Below are positions 18,801 to 26,094 of a stretch of DNA of 64,000 nt, piece after piece. Origin of the DNA: Micromonospora matsumotoense. GTDB lineage: Bacteria > Actinomycetota > Actinomycetes > Mycobacteriales > Micromonosporaceae. The position numbers and the translations under genes are program-made. Each line of letters begins with the position of its first letter. Position 1 is the first letter of the stretch. A model generated the notes under the pieces. It made no database searches. It saw only the letters and a list, made by a program, of their open reading frames with translations, and was not told the DNA's origin. The DNA lies in assembly GCF_900091525.1 (NCBI RefSeq), contig NZ_FMCU01000003.1, positions 124,001 through 188,000 of the forward strand, read 5' to 3'.

Positions 18801-21800
18801 GGGGCGAGTTCCTGGCTGATCGGCAACTCGTCGCCGGCCCGTGCGGACCCGGCCGGCACCACCGGGCCGACGGCCACCGGGCCGACATGCCTGGGCGGGA
18901 CGGCGTCCGGGTCGACCGGCCGCGTGGCGGCGTCCGGGTCGACCGGCCGCGGTGTGGCGGCGGGTGGATCGGCGGGCTTCGGCACCGCGGGTGGCACGGC
19001 GTTCGGGTCGGCCGGTATCCGCTGCGTGACCAGCGCCGTCGTCTCCGCCCGCAGCCAGGCCACCACGGCGTCGATCTCCGCCTGGCTGCGCGGCAGGTAC
19101 GATCCGTCCTCCTGCCGTACCGCCAGGTGTTCCCGGGCCCAGTCCCGCAGCGGCCCGGGGGCCGCCGGGTCGCCGGTGAGCAGCCCACGCACGGTGTCCG
19201 GGGTGAGCAGCCGGGGCGGTACCGGTGGCGGCGCGGTGGCGTCCCGGAAGCCGACCGCGTCGACGTCGAGCACCGGCGGGTCGGGCCGCCCGGGTTGCTC
19301 CAGCGCCGCCAGCGACGGCTCCGGCTCCGCCCGCGCCGGTGCGGGCCGCACCGGCCCGTCCGGCGTCGCCACCGCGTCCCGCCCCGCCTCCGGTACGCCG
19401 TCCGCCGGCACCCCGGCCCGGCCGGACCCGACCGGCGCGGCGGCTTCGGCGGTACGCTCCGGCTCCGCCACGCGACCGGGCTCGGCCGGATGTCCCGCCT
19501 CGACGGACCGGCCCGCCTCAACGGGGTGGGCGGGCTCGACCGGGCGGTCGAGCACCTGGTGGATCTCCCGGTGCAGGGTGCGCCAGGCGTCGCCCAGTTG
19601 CCGGCCGACAAAGGCGGTACGCGCGGTCGGGTCGACCGGCAGGTGGTCCGGCAGCACGACACCGGCCGGCGCACGCTGCACCCACTGCCCGTGCTCGACC
19701 GCCATCCCCGGCCGCAGCACCACCGGCTGTCCGGGGGGCAGCGCCGAGTTGACCTGAAGCACCACCCCGACCTGCAGCCCGTCCGGGTACTCGACGGTGA
19801 GTAGGCGGGACGACTCGTCCCAGCTCGCCCGGTGCGGCTGGTCCACCGGCCCGACCTCCCGGCCGGCCAGCAGCTCCCCGATGTGCCCGTCGAACGTCGA
19901 CCGCACCGCCTCGGGCAGCGGCACCGACGGCCCGATCGGGTGCGACCCGGCCGGCACCAGCTCGACCGGGACGTGCCCCTCGGCGGGCGCTACGCCGCGT
20001 AGCTGCCCTTGCGGGGCCAGCGTGCCTCGCTGCGGTGGAACCGCAGGATCTTCACGAACACCGCCGCGTAGTTCCCGTCCTCCCGGCCGTCGATCGGCCT
20101 GCCCTGGCCGGTGTCCTTCCGGATGATCAGCCGGCGGTCCATCGTCGGGTACCCGAAGGTGTATTCCACCTCCTGTCTGTCTTCCCGGACCAGTTCGAAG
20201 TCCAGCAGGATCGCCATCCCTTGCCCCCTCGCCCCACGACGCGTGCAGATCCTCGCCGACCCGCCCCGGCCGGATGCTCTCCCAGTTGTACCGGGCGTTC
20301 GCCGCGTCGTGCGCCTCCCGGTACGTGGCGTCCGGGTGCGCCCGTAGATGGCCCGCCTCGGTCAGCTCGTGTTCGAGCAGAACGAGATCCTCGGGCAGGT
20401 GCCGCCCCTCGCGGAGCCGGATCCACGCCTCGGCGATGTCCGGGTTGGCGTCGAAGCGCGCCCGCCGGTGCCCACCCTCGTAGTCGTCGAGCAGGTGTTC
20501 GTCCACCATCAGGTGCCGTTTGACCTGCCGGATCTCGGTGGGCGAGAAGCCGACCGCCCCGCTGGAGCGCGGGGTTCCGGCGAGGTGCCGGGCGATGTCC
20601 GGCAGGTCGTGGTCGTCGGCCCGGAAGCGGTCGTACGCCCGTTCCGCCCAGTCCCAGGCGCGTACCTCGTCGCGGGGCCGGATCGAGACGCCGGTCTGGG
20701 CGTCCCGGTCCTCGGGCCCCCGGTTCTCCGCCCCGCGATCCTCGGGGGGCGGGTCCTGCGGGGGCCGGTCGGCGGCCGGGCGGTCCTCGGGCCGGAGGTG
20801 GTCCGGGCGGAGGTCGGCCCGGGTCACCCCGGTCGGGTCGGTGCTCGGCCCGGTCCGGTCGACAACGGTGGCCGCCGCGTCGTCCCGGGTGGTCACCGGT
20901 GTTTCGGAGCGGCCGGCCGGCGACAGGGGCGACGCGTCGTCAGGGTCCCGCCGTCCCGGCTCGACGTCCCGGCGTCCCGGCTCGACGTCGGGGCGAACGG
21001 GTTCGACGTCGGGGCGGACGGGTTCGGCGTCGCGGCCGGGCGGCGGGCCGTCGGGGCGGGCGGGACCTCCGTCGACCGGACCGCGCGACGGTGCGGCGTC
21101 GGCCGGCGTCGGCCGGACCGCCGGTTCACCGCCCGTCCGCTCGCCGGTCGGCGGGGTCGACTCCCCCACCACCCGGTCGCCACCCGGGCGGGACCACTCC
21201 CCCGGCGTCCGCTCGTCCCCGGCCCGTACCGGGTCGGCAGGCGGGCGGGCCGGGTCGGCGAGGCGGGTCCCCGCCTCCGGGGTCCGCACCGGTGCGGGGT
21301 GGGCGGGCTGGCGCGGACCGCCGCCGCCACCGTCCCCGGTGCCGCCGGCCAGGTCGGTGCGTTGCGGCAGGTCGGCCGGGGGCAGCTCGGGTCGCGGCGG
21401 GTGGGGGTCACGCGGGCCGCCGGGGGTGGGTCCGTCGCCGTCGACGACCGTGGGGTCGGGCGACCGCACCCCGTCACGGGCGAGCACGCTGCCGTCGGCG
21501 GCGATCGCGCCGCCGTCGAGCCGCTGGCCGTCGCCGTCGACGTGGGCCCAGACCGCCCCGCGTTCGCTGTAGGTGACCCGCAGGCCGGCGGCGCGGTCGA
21601 CGGCGGCCATCCCCTCGGGGAGCACCATGACGTCCCGGCCGATCCGCAGGTCCATCCCGCCGACCCGGACCGCGTCCAGCCTGTTCTGCGCGCCGAAGAT
21701 GGCGCCGGCCTTGGCGCCCTCCGCCCCGCCGTGCAGCATGTTCTGCAGGTCGAACTTGCCCTGGGCGGCGTCGGTCACGCCGGTCACCAGCCCACCGGCG

Positions 21801-23092
21801 AGCCCACCGCCGACGATGTGGCCCGGTATCCCACCGAACATCGAGGCGCCGAAGATCCCGCCCTGGACGGTGGACATGCCGAGCTGGCCGAGGTCGAGGC
21901 TGGTCCGCTCGCCACCGGCGATCTGGTACATCTGGCCCAGCAGGTTGCCGCCGCCCATGAACGCCGTCCCGAACGCCACCCGCTGGCCCAGGTACTTCGT
22001 CAGCTCCCGGCCGAAGGTGGTGGCGGCGATCTCGCGGGTCGCGTACTGGCTCAGGGTGGCCCGGCTGAGCTGCTCGAACGCCTCGGTGCCGGCCAACCGG
22101 ATGCCACCACGGGCGGCCAGGTCGGTGCCGACCCGGGCACCGAACTTGCGCAGCAGCTGTTCCTCGATCTCCCGGGCGAGCTGGTTGCGGGCGGCGAGCA
22201 GGCTCCGCCCGGCCAGCCGCCGGGACTCCAGCCCGGCCTCCCGGCCGAGCTGGCGCAGCAACTCCCGGTTGGTGACGCCGCGCAGCCACTGACCGGCCAT
22301 CCGGTCGGCGACCGACCGGGCGATGACGTTGCGCGGCAGCACACCCCGGGCCAGGTTGCCGGCACCCTGCCGGGCCAGCGTCGGCAGGGTCTGCCGGACA
22401 AAGGCGGGGACCTGGGTACGCGCGAAGCGCGGCAACTGGGTGGTGACCAGCCGCGGCACCTGGGTACGCACCATGGCCGGCAGCTGGGTACGGACCAGGG
22501 TCGGCAGGGTACGGGTCAGCAGCGCGGTCACCTCGGCGAGGGCGGCGCGGACGGAGATGCTGCCGATCGCGCGTACCGCGTTGGTGGCGGCGGCGCCGAT
22601 CGCGGCCCGGCAGGCGGCGAATGCCCCCGGGATGCCGGCGGTGGACAGGCCGAGTGACGGGATGGCGGCGGCGACCAGCATGAACAGCGAGACGGCGAGC
22701 ATGATCAGGCCGATCAGGGCCATGAACTTCATCAGCTCGATCTGCAGGCCGAAGCTCTGTACCGCCTCCTCCATGGAGGCGAGCGTGTCCACGGTGCCGG
22801 CGAGGGACTGGAGATAGGACAGCCACTCCCGGGTGAACACGTCGGCGGCGCCGTCGCCGGACCAGTTCTCCAGGATGCCGTCGGCGGCGTGCACCGCCTC
22901 CTGGTAGAAGGCGGCGAGTTCCTCGGTGGCGGCGCCCCAGGCGTCGGAGAGTTCATAGACGGCGTCGATGTCCGACTCGGGGATCTTGCCGATGAGGATC
23001 TCACCGACGGTGGACCGGACGCCCGGGATGGCGGCTTCGAGATCGGAGAACCACTCCAGGATCTCGGCCAGGGCGTGGTCACTCTCGCTCAC
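12881..23092 (-). CDS. Apparent 3,403-residue WXG100-like polymorphic toxin with C-terminal ADP-ribosyltransferase-like domain (probably two genes)
   Basis: The frame runs unbroken from GTG 23092 (GGAGG 7 bp upstream). Residues 1-110 form a WXG100-like helical head with LENWSGDG, marking a T7SS substrate. A hydrophobic segment follows at about 118-150, then six octapeptide repeats (RTQLPAMV type) at about 190-240, an Ala/Gly-rich segment and a Pro-rich linker. About 807-935 is a compact domain with HLPEDLVLLEHELTEAGH and REAHDAAN, similar to C-terminal domains of LXG/WXG toxins. Residues 959-1034 have third codon positions unlike real coding and overlie another gene (19990-20217). Beyond, an HExxH motif (VVHESMHRLQ, about 1659, with EGEF about 1700) suggests a metallopeptidase, SERVQGQGFAREW (about 2160) a GNAT-like fold. 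The end has YRGDW (3284), FLSVSR (3312) and DEEAVF (3360), the R-S-E pattern of ADP-ribosyltransferases. I think 23092-20218 and about 19950-12881 were separate genes. Confidence 0.75.
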   Translation of the reverse strand: MSESDHALAEILEWFSDLEAAIPGVRSTVGEILIGKIPESDIDAVYELSDAWGAATEELAAFYQEAVHAADGILENWSGDGAADVFTREWLSYLQSLAGTVDTLASMEEAVQSFGLQIELMKFMALIGLIMLAVSLFMLVAAAIPSLGLSTAGIPGAFAACRAAIGAAATNAVRAIGSISVRAALAEVTALLTRTLPTLVRTQLPAMVRTQVPRLVTTQLPRFARTQVPAFVRQTLPTLARQGAGNLARGVLPRNVIARSVADRMAGQWLRGVTNRELLRQLGREAGLESRRLAGRSLLAARNQLAREIEEQLLRKFGARVGTDLAARGGIRLAGTEAFEQLSRATLSQYATREIAATTFGRELTKYLGQRVAFGTAFMGGGNLLGQMYQIAGGERTSLDLGQLGMSTVQGGIFGASMFGGIPGHIVGGGLAGGLVTGVTDAAQGKFDLQNMLHGGAEGAKAGAIFGAQNRLDAVRVGGMDLRIGRDVMVLPEGMAAVDRAAGLRVTYSERGAVWAHVDGDGQRLDGGAIAADGSVLARDGVRSPDPTVVDGDGPTPGGPRDPHPPRPELPPADLPQRTDLAGGTGDGGGGGPRQPAHPAPVRTPEAGTRLADPARPPADPVRAGDERTPGEWSRPGGDRVVGESTPPTGERTGGEPAVRPTPADAAPSRGPVDGGPARPDGPPPGRDAEPVRPDVEPVRPDVEPGRRDVEPGRRDPDDASPLSPAGRSETPVTTRDDAAATVVDRTGPSTDPTGVTRADLRPDHLRPEDRPAADRPPQDPPPEDRGAENRGPEDRDAQTGVSIRPRDEVRAWDWAERAYDRFRADDHDLPDIARHLAGTPRSSGAVGFSPTEIRQVKRHLMVDEHLLDDYEGGHRRARFDANPDIAEAWIRLREGRHLPEDLVLLEHELTEAGHLRAHPDATYREAHDAANARYNWESIRPGRVGEDLHASWGEGARDGDPAGLRTGPGRQTGGGIHLRVPDDGPPADHPEGHRPGQADRRPGGRELRGGVREDPAVPPQRGTLAPQGQLRGVAPAEGHVPVELVPAGSHPIGPSVPLPEAVRSTFDGHIGELLAGREVGPVDQPHRASWDESSRLLTVEYPDGLQVGVVLQVNSALPPGQPVVLRPGMAVEHGQWVQRAPAGVVLPDHLPVDPTARTAFVGRQLGDAWRTLHREIHQVLDRPVEPAHPVEAGRSVEAGHPAEPGRVAEPERTAEAAAPVGSGRAGVPADGVPEAGRDAVATPDGPVRPAPARAEPEPSLAALEQPGRPDPPVLDVDAVGFRDATAPPPVPPRLLTPDTVRGLLTGDPAAPGPLRDWAREHLAVRQEDGSYLPRSQAEIDAVVAWLRAETTALVTQRIPADPNAVPPAVPKPADPPAATPRPVDPDAATRPVDPDAVPPRHVGPVAVGPVVPAGSARAGDELPISQELAPSSNFPAHRTRTGAELPEQVHELVGRAKENLLARYPEAAVAARLADLDAVGRQADRLQLAADRARDGGPLGDVVREVRALSRAVDGYADRYRDWRDFSRGGEHADPGWRDLDGVDPLHSVEMAHRVVSVDPVTHRFHVIDQAIAVAKIGDVLGPAFERHAAGTFERLIPKDPASVEALLPPELRDPELNAWIGGPARGGFDTRTEILYVDPRDGATNRPISAVAATVVHESMHRLQPSPDVVGDVLAQGVAEGRYGDDISAQVLVPFRFEGEFQAFAVQQHFLRGLAGFRVADHGGDPRLPRSDAYQEMADWTPQQMRDYVLDRYVLDPAERAVLPRELLDRAVDQPVAQIVERARLAIAEANHPIPGERRGGTFHGPLSREIAARHGLDLDAIGQEQSGRSLPALLDRPAAPDVSAPPRSEPGAPPLAEWGPPRDGGPADRQSAQPGPERRPGVLGRALHRITGLLGGADPTPGAPERGAAPRPVTPEAGTPRPGEGAAGRWAAPERAVDHQARPPEPGWPAPEPDRSTGRPGAGRGAIDAVAPDGRTLLGLTERRCVVDELRAATDPIDQARLREDLHRLDADLARRGYPVHELEQVPQAGGAAPPDGREHARNDEIWSDPPWRQEDRRPSLDELIPGSREEADAWGGAVRREFADQLDGREFAGLRIRVDLDDPYSVSVHRNEVVVRAAVHDPDGVHVGRVVRAFHRDHDGSLFVEHVSLRLSERVQGQGFAREWNGHLTDWYRYSGVERVELHAASTVGGYAWARDGFDWAPNTGHRADGVLDRLRGELRAVDVDIALARRAADGDGPVEVDRLRTRYGTSDPEQVLSEAYRQREAGREILDRARSHPFGSGRYPTPFEISQAGWGEHHRGRDASWIGKRALLGADWKGVKSISDTGPLHPRSAYTAGLPRVPDPSAIHGLLSGGGHPPVTAARVPDAQFHGYGREVAAPELVRQLGDEALRRLLDRLPADSPLHGVRLDLTAVPADALPDGAVARSVPVDTHGRDLPHGTVAPDGGGWRIELSDRAADVAVARAVAHEAAELAAIRQRVAGGLDPFTPDALTPGALPDGVGPSPHDLGRLAEVEVLADLLRDPAQATYARTELRALRDHLGLHPDDPGAAARLRLLGGRLSDAGRDALLGREGPPGGRARPPTDGPPGRVRADGPSGRTPADVDLAGRGREDGTSLAGRDREGPGPAATDPAPTRAEREQTRAERASATWPALVSRVPFEFARFLHDPRWSADATLFEQRLGAYYFRDPQVLDTVRTALTRMRDILVELTGPAHPGETRAEVVARVEGAFFRDDEPASAGQVGTSVGFDRLLAEGNLRETMTAFYNAAYCNWKNPHTLSRTLLTVLDEGRWEQAREAGLDVAAVRRMGDLLDGTVNRLMPDTLRDRLKFGRDFFATGNVARNSPHGLRDLTEMTASQYVRRSRSAEEQAALANTPDHYARWGAPLGRLERAYVDQVTRERGDPLGEHSPLPWREGITAHDTDHGPWARWVGRDGFPVVDGVSGTTARMLTAARFVGLDRSQGELFLSGLMGWMLPARDHSLFEILRGAEIAGVPRVTLRPPDGHVTAVDLYRSLPDVDLPTLRAEVTVGGLFPHEARYLEHAVDPHGFSETQHKVPAIADRLWPQLASGQVHDADLAGWLRRNGLDPADTPAVRELGQRLSKPHVMALAVYTRHSHYLINNVIRTHLFTGGVAERPTREVFDRKVAELVRNYLGNIAAGTKALPLPLMLRAVVHEGPGHLTVKAPLSDPAGRWVQAQRRLAAAEEQARHSDGDSVRQRRPGGEVRSADRARDAAWSELTSLLRAVSPRLFDETRWHADMVHDAMMQLPAVGSPDRPVLAYRGDWITPVYSPIYGNSWWPTGRAREFLSVSRRLDVAVRFMAENPAAGGKILVVYRLTGQQARDISVFSSFAVDEEAVFPPHSRMRRTADPGLAEQVRAQLPAEFQDNCEIIIMEEMRQ
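19990..20217 (-). CDS. Small probable immunity protein overlapping the giant toxin frame
   Basis: A 75-residue product (MAILLDFELVREDRQEVEYT at the start, ending WPRKGSYAA). Nearly every codon ends in G or C here, whereas the giant frame over the same bases has about 40% G/C third positions and reads as Gly/Arg/Pro-rich noise. A GAGGGGG stretch lies about 6 bp before ATG. The mixed hydrophobic and charged pattern is that of a real folded protein. It sits directly after the LLEHELTEAGH-type toxin-like domain, so immunity to that domain is the natural guess. I believe this is the true coding frame of the segment. Confidence 0.75.
   Translation of the reverse strand: MAILLDFELVREDRQEVEYTFGYPTMDRRLIIRKDTGQGRPIDGREDGNYAAVFVKILRFHRSEARWPRKGSYAA
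22375..22525. repeat. Six 24-bp coding repeats (octapeptide R-T-Q-x-P-x-x-V)
   Basis: In the toxin frame (minus strand) an eight-residue unit recurs: RTLPTLV, RTQLPAMV, RTQVPRLV, TTQLPRFA, RTQVPAFV, RQTLPTLA. The DNA shows the same 24-bp period (gggtacgcacc-type motifs). It lies just after the hydrophobic segment that follows the WXG100-like head and could form a regular amphipathic rod or membrane-lying helix. Confidence 0.75.
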
Positions 23093-23140
23093 GCGGAGTC
23101 CTCCCCGGCACCACCGTGTCCCCCGGTCGGCCCCCTCGGG

Positions 23141-23509
23141 TCAGTGCCGGCCACCGGCCCGGTCGATGTCGGTGGCGTTGTCGTCGTCGGTGCCGGTGTA
23201 GCTCCACATCGCATCGGCCACGTACGCGCCGAGCTTGTCCATCGCCTCGCCGAGCTTGGGCACGGTGGTCTTGACGGCCTCGTTCATCTGCTGCCCGCCG
23301 CCGGAGACCTCGACCGACTTGTGGTACGTCTTGAGGAACTCCACGGTGAACTCGTCGGGCGGCAGCGTCCCGGGGGCGGCTTCCAGGGCGGTGATCGCCT
23401 GGAGCTTGCCGTCCATCGTGGTGGACATCGACTGCCCGGCGAACCGCAGCCGGTTGGCGATGCCGAGGATGTCGGCGACGCTCGTCCTGATCTCGACGAA
23501 GCTACTCAT
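23141..23509 (-). CDS. WXG100-like small helical protein of T7SS locus
   Basis: The product is 122 residues, predicted helix-turn-helix: a first helix (VEIRTSVADILGIANRLRFA) and long later helices (NEAVKTTVPKLGEAMDKLGAYVADAMWSY). No W-x-G is present at the turn, but length, charge and position (last before the giant toxin gene) fit a secretion partner or ESX-associated family protein that pairs with the toxin head. ATG 23509 overlaps the end of the YbaB-like gene by 8 bp; 48 bp separate it from the toxin start. Function inferred from context. Confidence 0.75.
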   Translation of the reverse strand: MSSFVEIRTSVADILGIANRLRFAGQSMSTTMDGKLQAITALEAAPGTLPPDEFTVEFLKTYHKSVEVSGGGQQMNEAVKTTVPKLGEAMDKLGAYVADAMWSYTGTDDDNATDIDRAGGRH

Positions 23510-23903
23510 CGTCGTCTCCCTTCAGCCGCACGTCGGCATCGTGGCGGTGCAGCAGATTCTCCAACTGCGCACCGCCGGGTGCCATCCGCCGCAGGTCGGG
23601 GGCGATGCTGCCGTCGAGGATCTCCTTGGACTGCTCGGCGGCGTCCTCCACGGCGAGCCGGACGGTCGCCACGATGGCGGCGGCGAGGGCCTTGGAGTTG
23701 GGGTTGCGGAACACCCGTGGGTCGATGTCCAGCTCCAGCAGGTGCCCCCGGGGGCCGACGACCGCCTTGACGGTGCGGTCGTCCGACCAGGCCGTGCCGG
23801 TCACCCGGAGCATCCGGCGCTGCACCTCGTCCATGCCGGACCAGGCCTTCTTGAGGTCACCGATCATGGCGGTCAGCGCGCCGAAGTTCGGCCGTTGCTC
23901 CAT
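23502..23903 (-). CDS. YbaB/EbfC-family protein of T7SS locus (EspL-like)
   Basis: The product has 133 residues with a YbaB/EbfC-type layout: an N-terminal helix (GALTAMIGDLKKAWSGMDEV), a beta segment (VKAVVGPRGHLLELDIDP) and C-terminal helices (LAAAIVATVRLAVEDAAEQS). YbaB proteins bind nucleoid DNA, but versions encoded in ESX loci (EspL type) act as chaperone-like partners of substrates. ATG 23903 has GGGGAGG 4-5 bp upstream. It is coupled to the next gene by an 8-bp overlap and is probably co-transcribed with the two WXG100 genes upstream of it. Confidence 0.82.
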   Translation of the reverse strand: MEQRPNFGALTAMIGDLKKAWSGMDEVQRRMLRVTGTAWSDDRTVKAVVGPRGHLLELDIDPRVFRNPNSKALAAAIVATVRLAVEDAAEQSKEILDGSIAPDLRRMAPGGAQLENLLHRHDADVRLKGDDDE

Positions 23904-24019
23904 CGTCCCTCCCCCGAGGTCACCCGACGGCAGCGTAACCGGGGTGTCACGACCCCGGCTGCCCCACCGGCGGCACGGCCGGCCCGACACCCTCGGCACC
24001 GGGGCGTCGGGCCGGCTCG

Positions 24020-24310
24020 TCACATGCCGGCGGCGATCTGCTGGTCGACCTGCTGCATCCGCTCGGCCGACGCGCCGAGCTTCACGCCGACCCGGGTCAG
24101 CGCCTCCTTGATTTCGGTGGCGCCCTGGTTCCACTTCTGCCGGGCCTCGTCGCACGCCTGCCCCGCCGACCCCTGCCAGTCCTCGGCGAAGAGCTGGGTG
24201 AACTGGGTGTAGAGCTCCTGGAGGCTGCCGTCCATCTGGCCCTGGTAGGTGCCGATCGCGGTGGCCACATCGGAGATCTGGCCGAAGTGGTAGGTGATGG
24301 GACTGCTCAC
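24020..24310 (-). CDS. esxA: WXG100 family protein, EsxA-like
   Basis: The product has 96 residues, the standard ESAT-6-like size, with the hairpin turn motif D-W-Q-G (FAEDWQGSAG, about residues 43-52) between two helices and a C-terminal helix ending in QQIAAGM. GTG 24310 has AAAGGTGA about 7 bp upstream. It lies 99 bp after the EsxB-like gene on the same strand, so the two probably form a secreted heterodimer that is exported with, or licenses, the large toxin. The symbol is by family resemblance only. Confidence 0.9.
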   Translation of the reverse strand: MSSPITYHFGQISDVATAIGTYQGQMDGSLQELYTQFTQLFAEDWQGSAGQACDEARQKWNQGATEIKEALTRVGVKLGASAERMQQVDQQIAAGM

Positions 24311-24409
24311 TGGAATGTCACCTTTCGCTGGTCACAGCGGCATGCGCCGCCAGGATGCGGCCGGCGCGGGCCGCCCGTGCGGCGGCGTGGGCCGCGCCGG
24401 ATGCCGGCG

Positions 24410-24769
24410 TCAGCCGCGCAGGATGCTCATCACGCTGGAGTTGCCGGTCTCGGCGGCGGCCTGGCGGATCTCGGTCGCGGCGTCGTCGTCGTTCATGCCG
24501 TACTGGGTGGCGGCGCTGGTCATCTTGCCGGACAGCTCGTCGAGCGCCGAGATGATCTTCTTGAGGCCGTCGTTGAGCTGCACGGAGACGTCCTGAAGCG
24601 CGTTGTTCGCCGAGCCCCGCATGCCGCCGCCGCCCAGGGTCTGCACCCGCTCGATGAGCTGTGCCATGCCCTGCGCGAGGCCCGCACCGGTGTCGTTGCA
24701 GCGTTGTGCCATCTGGTTCAGCTGTTCCTGGGTGGCGTGAACCTGGCCCAGTCCAGGAGTGTCGGTCAA
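24410..24769 (-). CDS. esxB: WXG100 family protein, EsxB-like, with YxxxD secretion motif
   Basis: The product has 119 residues in a two-helix arrangement. The turn reads GGGGMRGSAN, so Trp of W-x-G is replaced by Met while the Gly is kept. After the second helix lies QYGMNDDD, which fits the general T7SS export signal Y-x-x-x-D/E. That is the feature of the EsxB-like partner in an ESX heterodimer. The start is TTG 24769, weakly supported by a GGTGAG about 7 bp upstream. It is the first gene of the leftward operon leading to the toxin and is divergent from the gene at 25021. Confidence 0.87.
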   Translation of the reverse strand: MTDTPGLGQVHATQEQLNQMAQRCNDTGAGLAQGMAQLIERVQTLGGGGMRGSANNALQDVSVQLNDGLKKIISALDELSGKMTSAATQYGMNDDDAATEIRQAAAETGNSSVMSILRG

Positions 24770-25020
24770 GGTGGACTCACCCGCTCCTCTGCTTGCGCCC
24801 CCCGGTCAGGGAAGCGTCCCCTTGATGTGGTGGCGGCCGTGGTGGCCGATCCTGACGGTAGCGCCCCGCATCGAATCGGGCCACCTCACTATGTCCGAAG
24901 TGGCTGGTCGGGGTGCCGGCACCGGGGAATACCGGGTCCCGGCGGTGGTCGTGAGCCGTTAGGCTCGGGGCGATTCCCGGCGACACTCGGGCGGGGGCCC
25001 GCCGCACCAGGGGAGGTTCG

Positions 25021-26079
25021 GTGGCGGAGGACGACGGCAGCACGGGCGGCACCAACCCGTACCAGCAGGAGACCAACCAGAACACCCGCACCGACTGGCT
25101 CGCCGACCAGAAGCCGGTCGACGTCGATCCCGACGGGCTGGTCGACTACGGCAAGAACATGGTCACCATCCAGGAGAACCTGCAGGGCCACAGTGGCCGG
25201 TTGAGTCAGCTCGGCCAGTTGCCGCAGAGCGCCTGGGACGGCAACGCGCTGCCGGAGGGCACCTACATCCGGGGTCAGCTGACCCTCAACTACGGCGAGT
25301 TCCAGCAGTACCTCACCTATCTCGGCGTCGCGCTGACCAACATCGGCATGGCCGCACAGACGGTGGCGGACGCCTACGCCAACACCGACGGCTGGTCGGC
25401 GGCCTCGCTGGACGCGGTCCGGTTCGCCTTCGGCGACACCGACGCGCCACGACCGGCCGGGCTGCCCCCGTTCGTCTCCGGCAAGACCTGGTGGGACCAG
25501 TACTTCGAGACGGTGTCGAGCGGGCAGACCAGCACCGCCCCGACCCCCGAACAGTTCGTCGACCAGGGCAAGCCGCAGGTCGCCCCGGACGGCAGCATCA
25601 CCTACACCGCGCTCGGCCCCGGCGGCGTGGTCCGGACCATGGTCCAGCGGCCGCTGCCCGGCGGCACGGGCACCGTGACGGTCACCACCACCGCCGACGC
25701 CACCGGCAAGGTGCTCGACAGCAGCACCACCCGGACCAGCACGATCGTCACCGGCAACTCGACGGTGGTCACCACCACGACCACCGACGCCGAGGGCCGG
25801 CGCACCGGCGGCAGCCGGGAGACCACGTCGTACGCCGCCGACGGTGGTCGCACGGTGACCAGCGAGCAGCTCGACGCCACGGAGCAGCCGACCTCGAAGA
25901 AGGTCGACGAGCACCACGCCGACGGGACGCGCACGGTCACCACGACCGACGGCAGGGGCACCGTCACCCAGGAGCTGCACGTCGGTCAGGACACCGAGGG
26001 TGTGGACCCGAGCGAGCTGACCGACTCCCCCACCAAGCAGGCGCTGGACGAGATCAAGCGGCACGACTACGGCATCTGA
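25021..26079 (+). CDS. Predicted T7SS substrate with helical head and Thr-rich tail
   Basis: The product has 352 residues. About 35-145 form a helical WXG-type head with a W-D-G turn (QSAWDGNALPEG) and the following YGEFQQYLTYLGVALTNIGM helix. The second half is a long series of short Thr/Ser/Val beta-type segments (TVTVTTTADATGKVLDSSTT and similar), which looks like a secreted repetitive stalk, ending in SPTKQALDEIKRHDYGI. GTG has GGGGAGG 5 bp upstream. No signal peptide is present, consistent with T7SS export. It is divergent from the esxB-like gene across 251 bp that must hold both promoters, and 15 bp precede the next gene, so the two form an operon. Confidence 0.75.
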   Translation: MAEDDGSTGGTNPYQQETNQNTRTDWLADQKPVDVDPDGLVDYGKNMVTIQENLQGHSGRLSQLGQLPQSAWDGNALPEGTYIRGQLTLNYGEFQQYLTYLGVALTNIGMAAQTVADAYANTDGWSAASLDAVRFAFGDTDAPRPAGLPPFVSGKTWWDQYFETVSSGQTSTAPTPEQFVDQGKPQVAPDGSITYTALGPGGVVRTMVQRPLPGGTGTVTVTTTADATGKVLDSSTTRTSTIVTGNSTVVTTTTTDAEGRRTGGSRETTSYAADGGRTVTSEQLDATEQPTSKKVDEHHADGTRTVTTTDGRGTVTQELHVGQDTEGVDPSELTDSPTKQALDEIKRHDYGI

Positions 26080-26094
26080 GCGGGGGAGGACACC

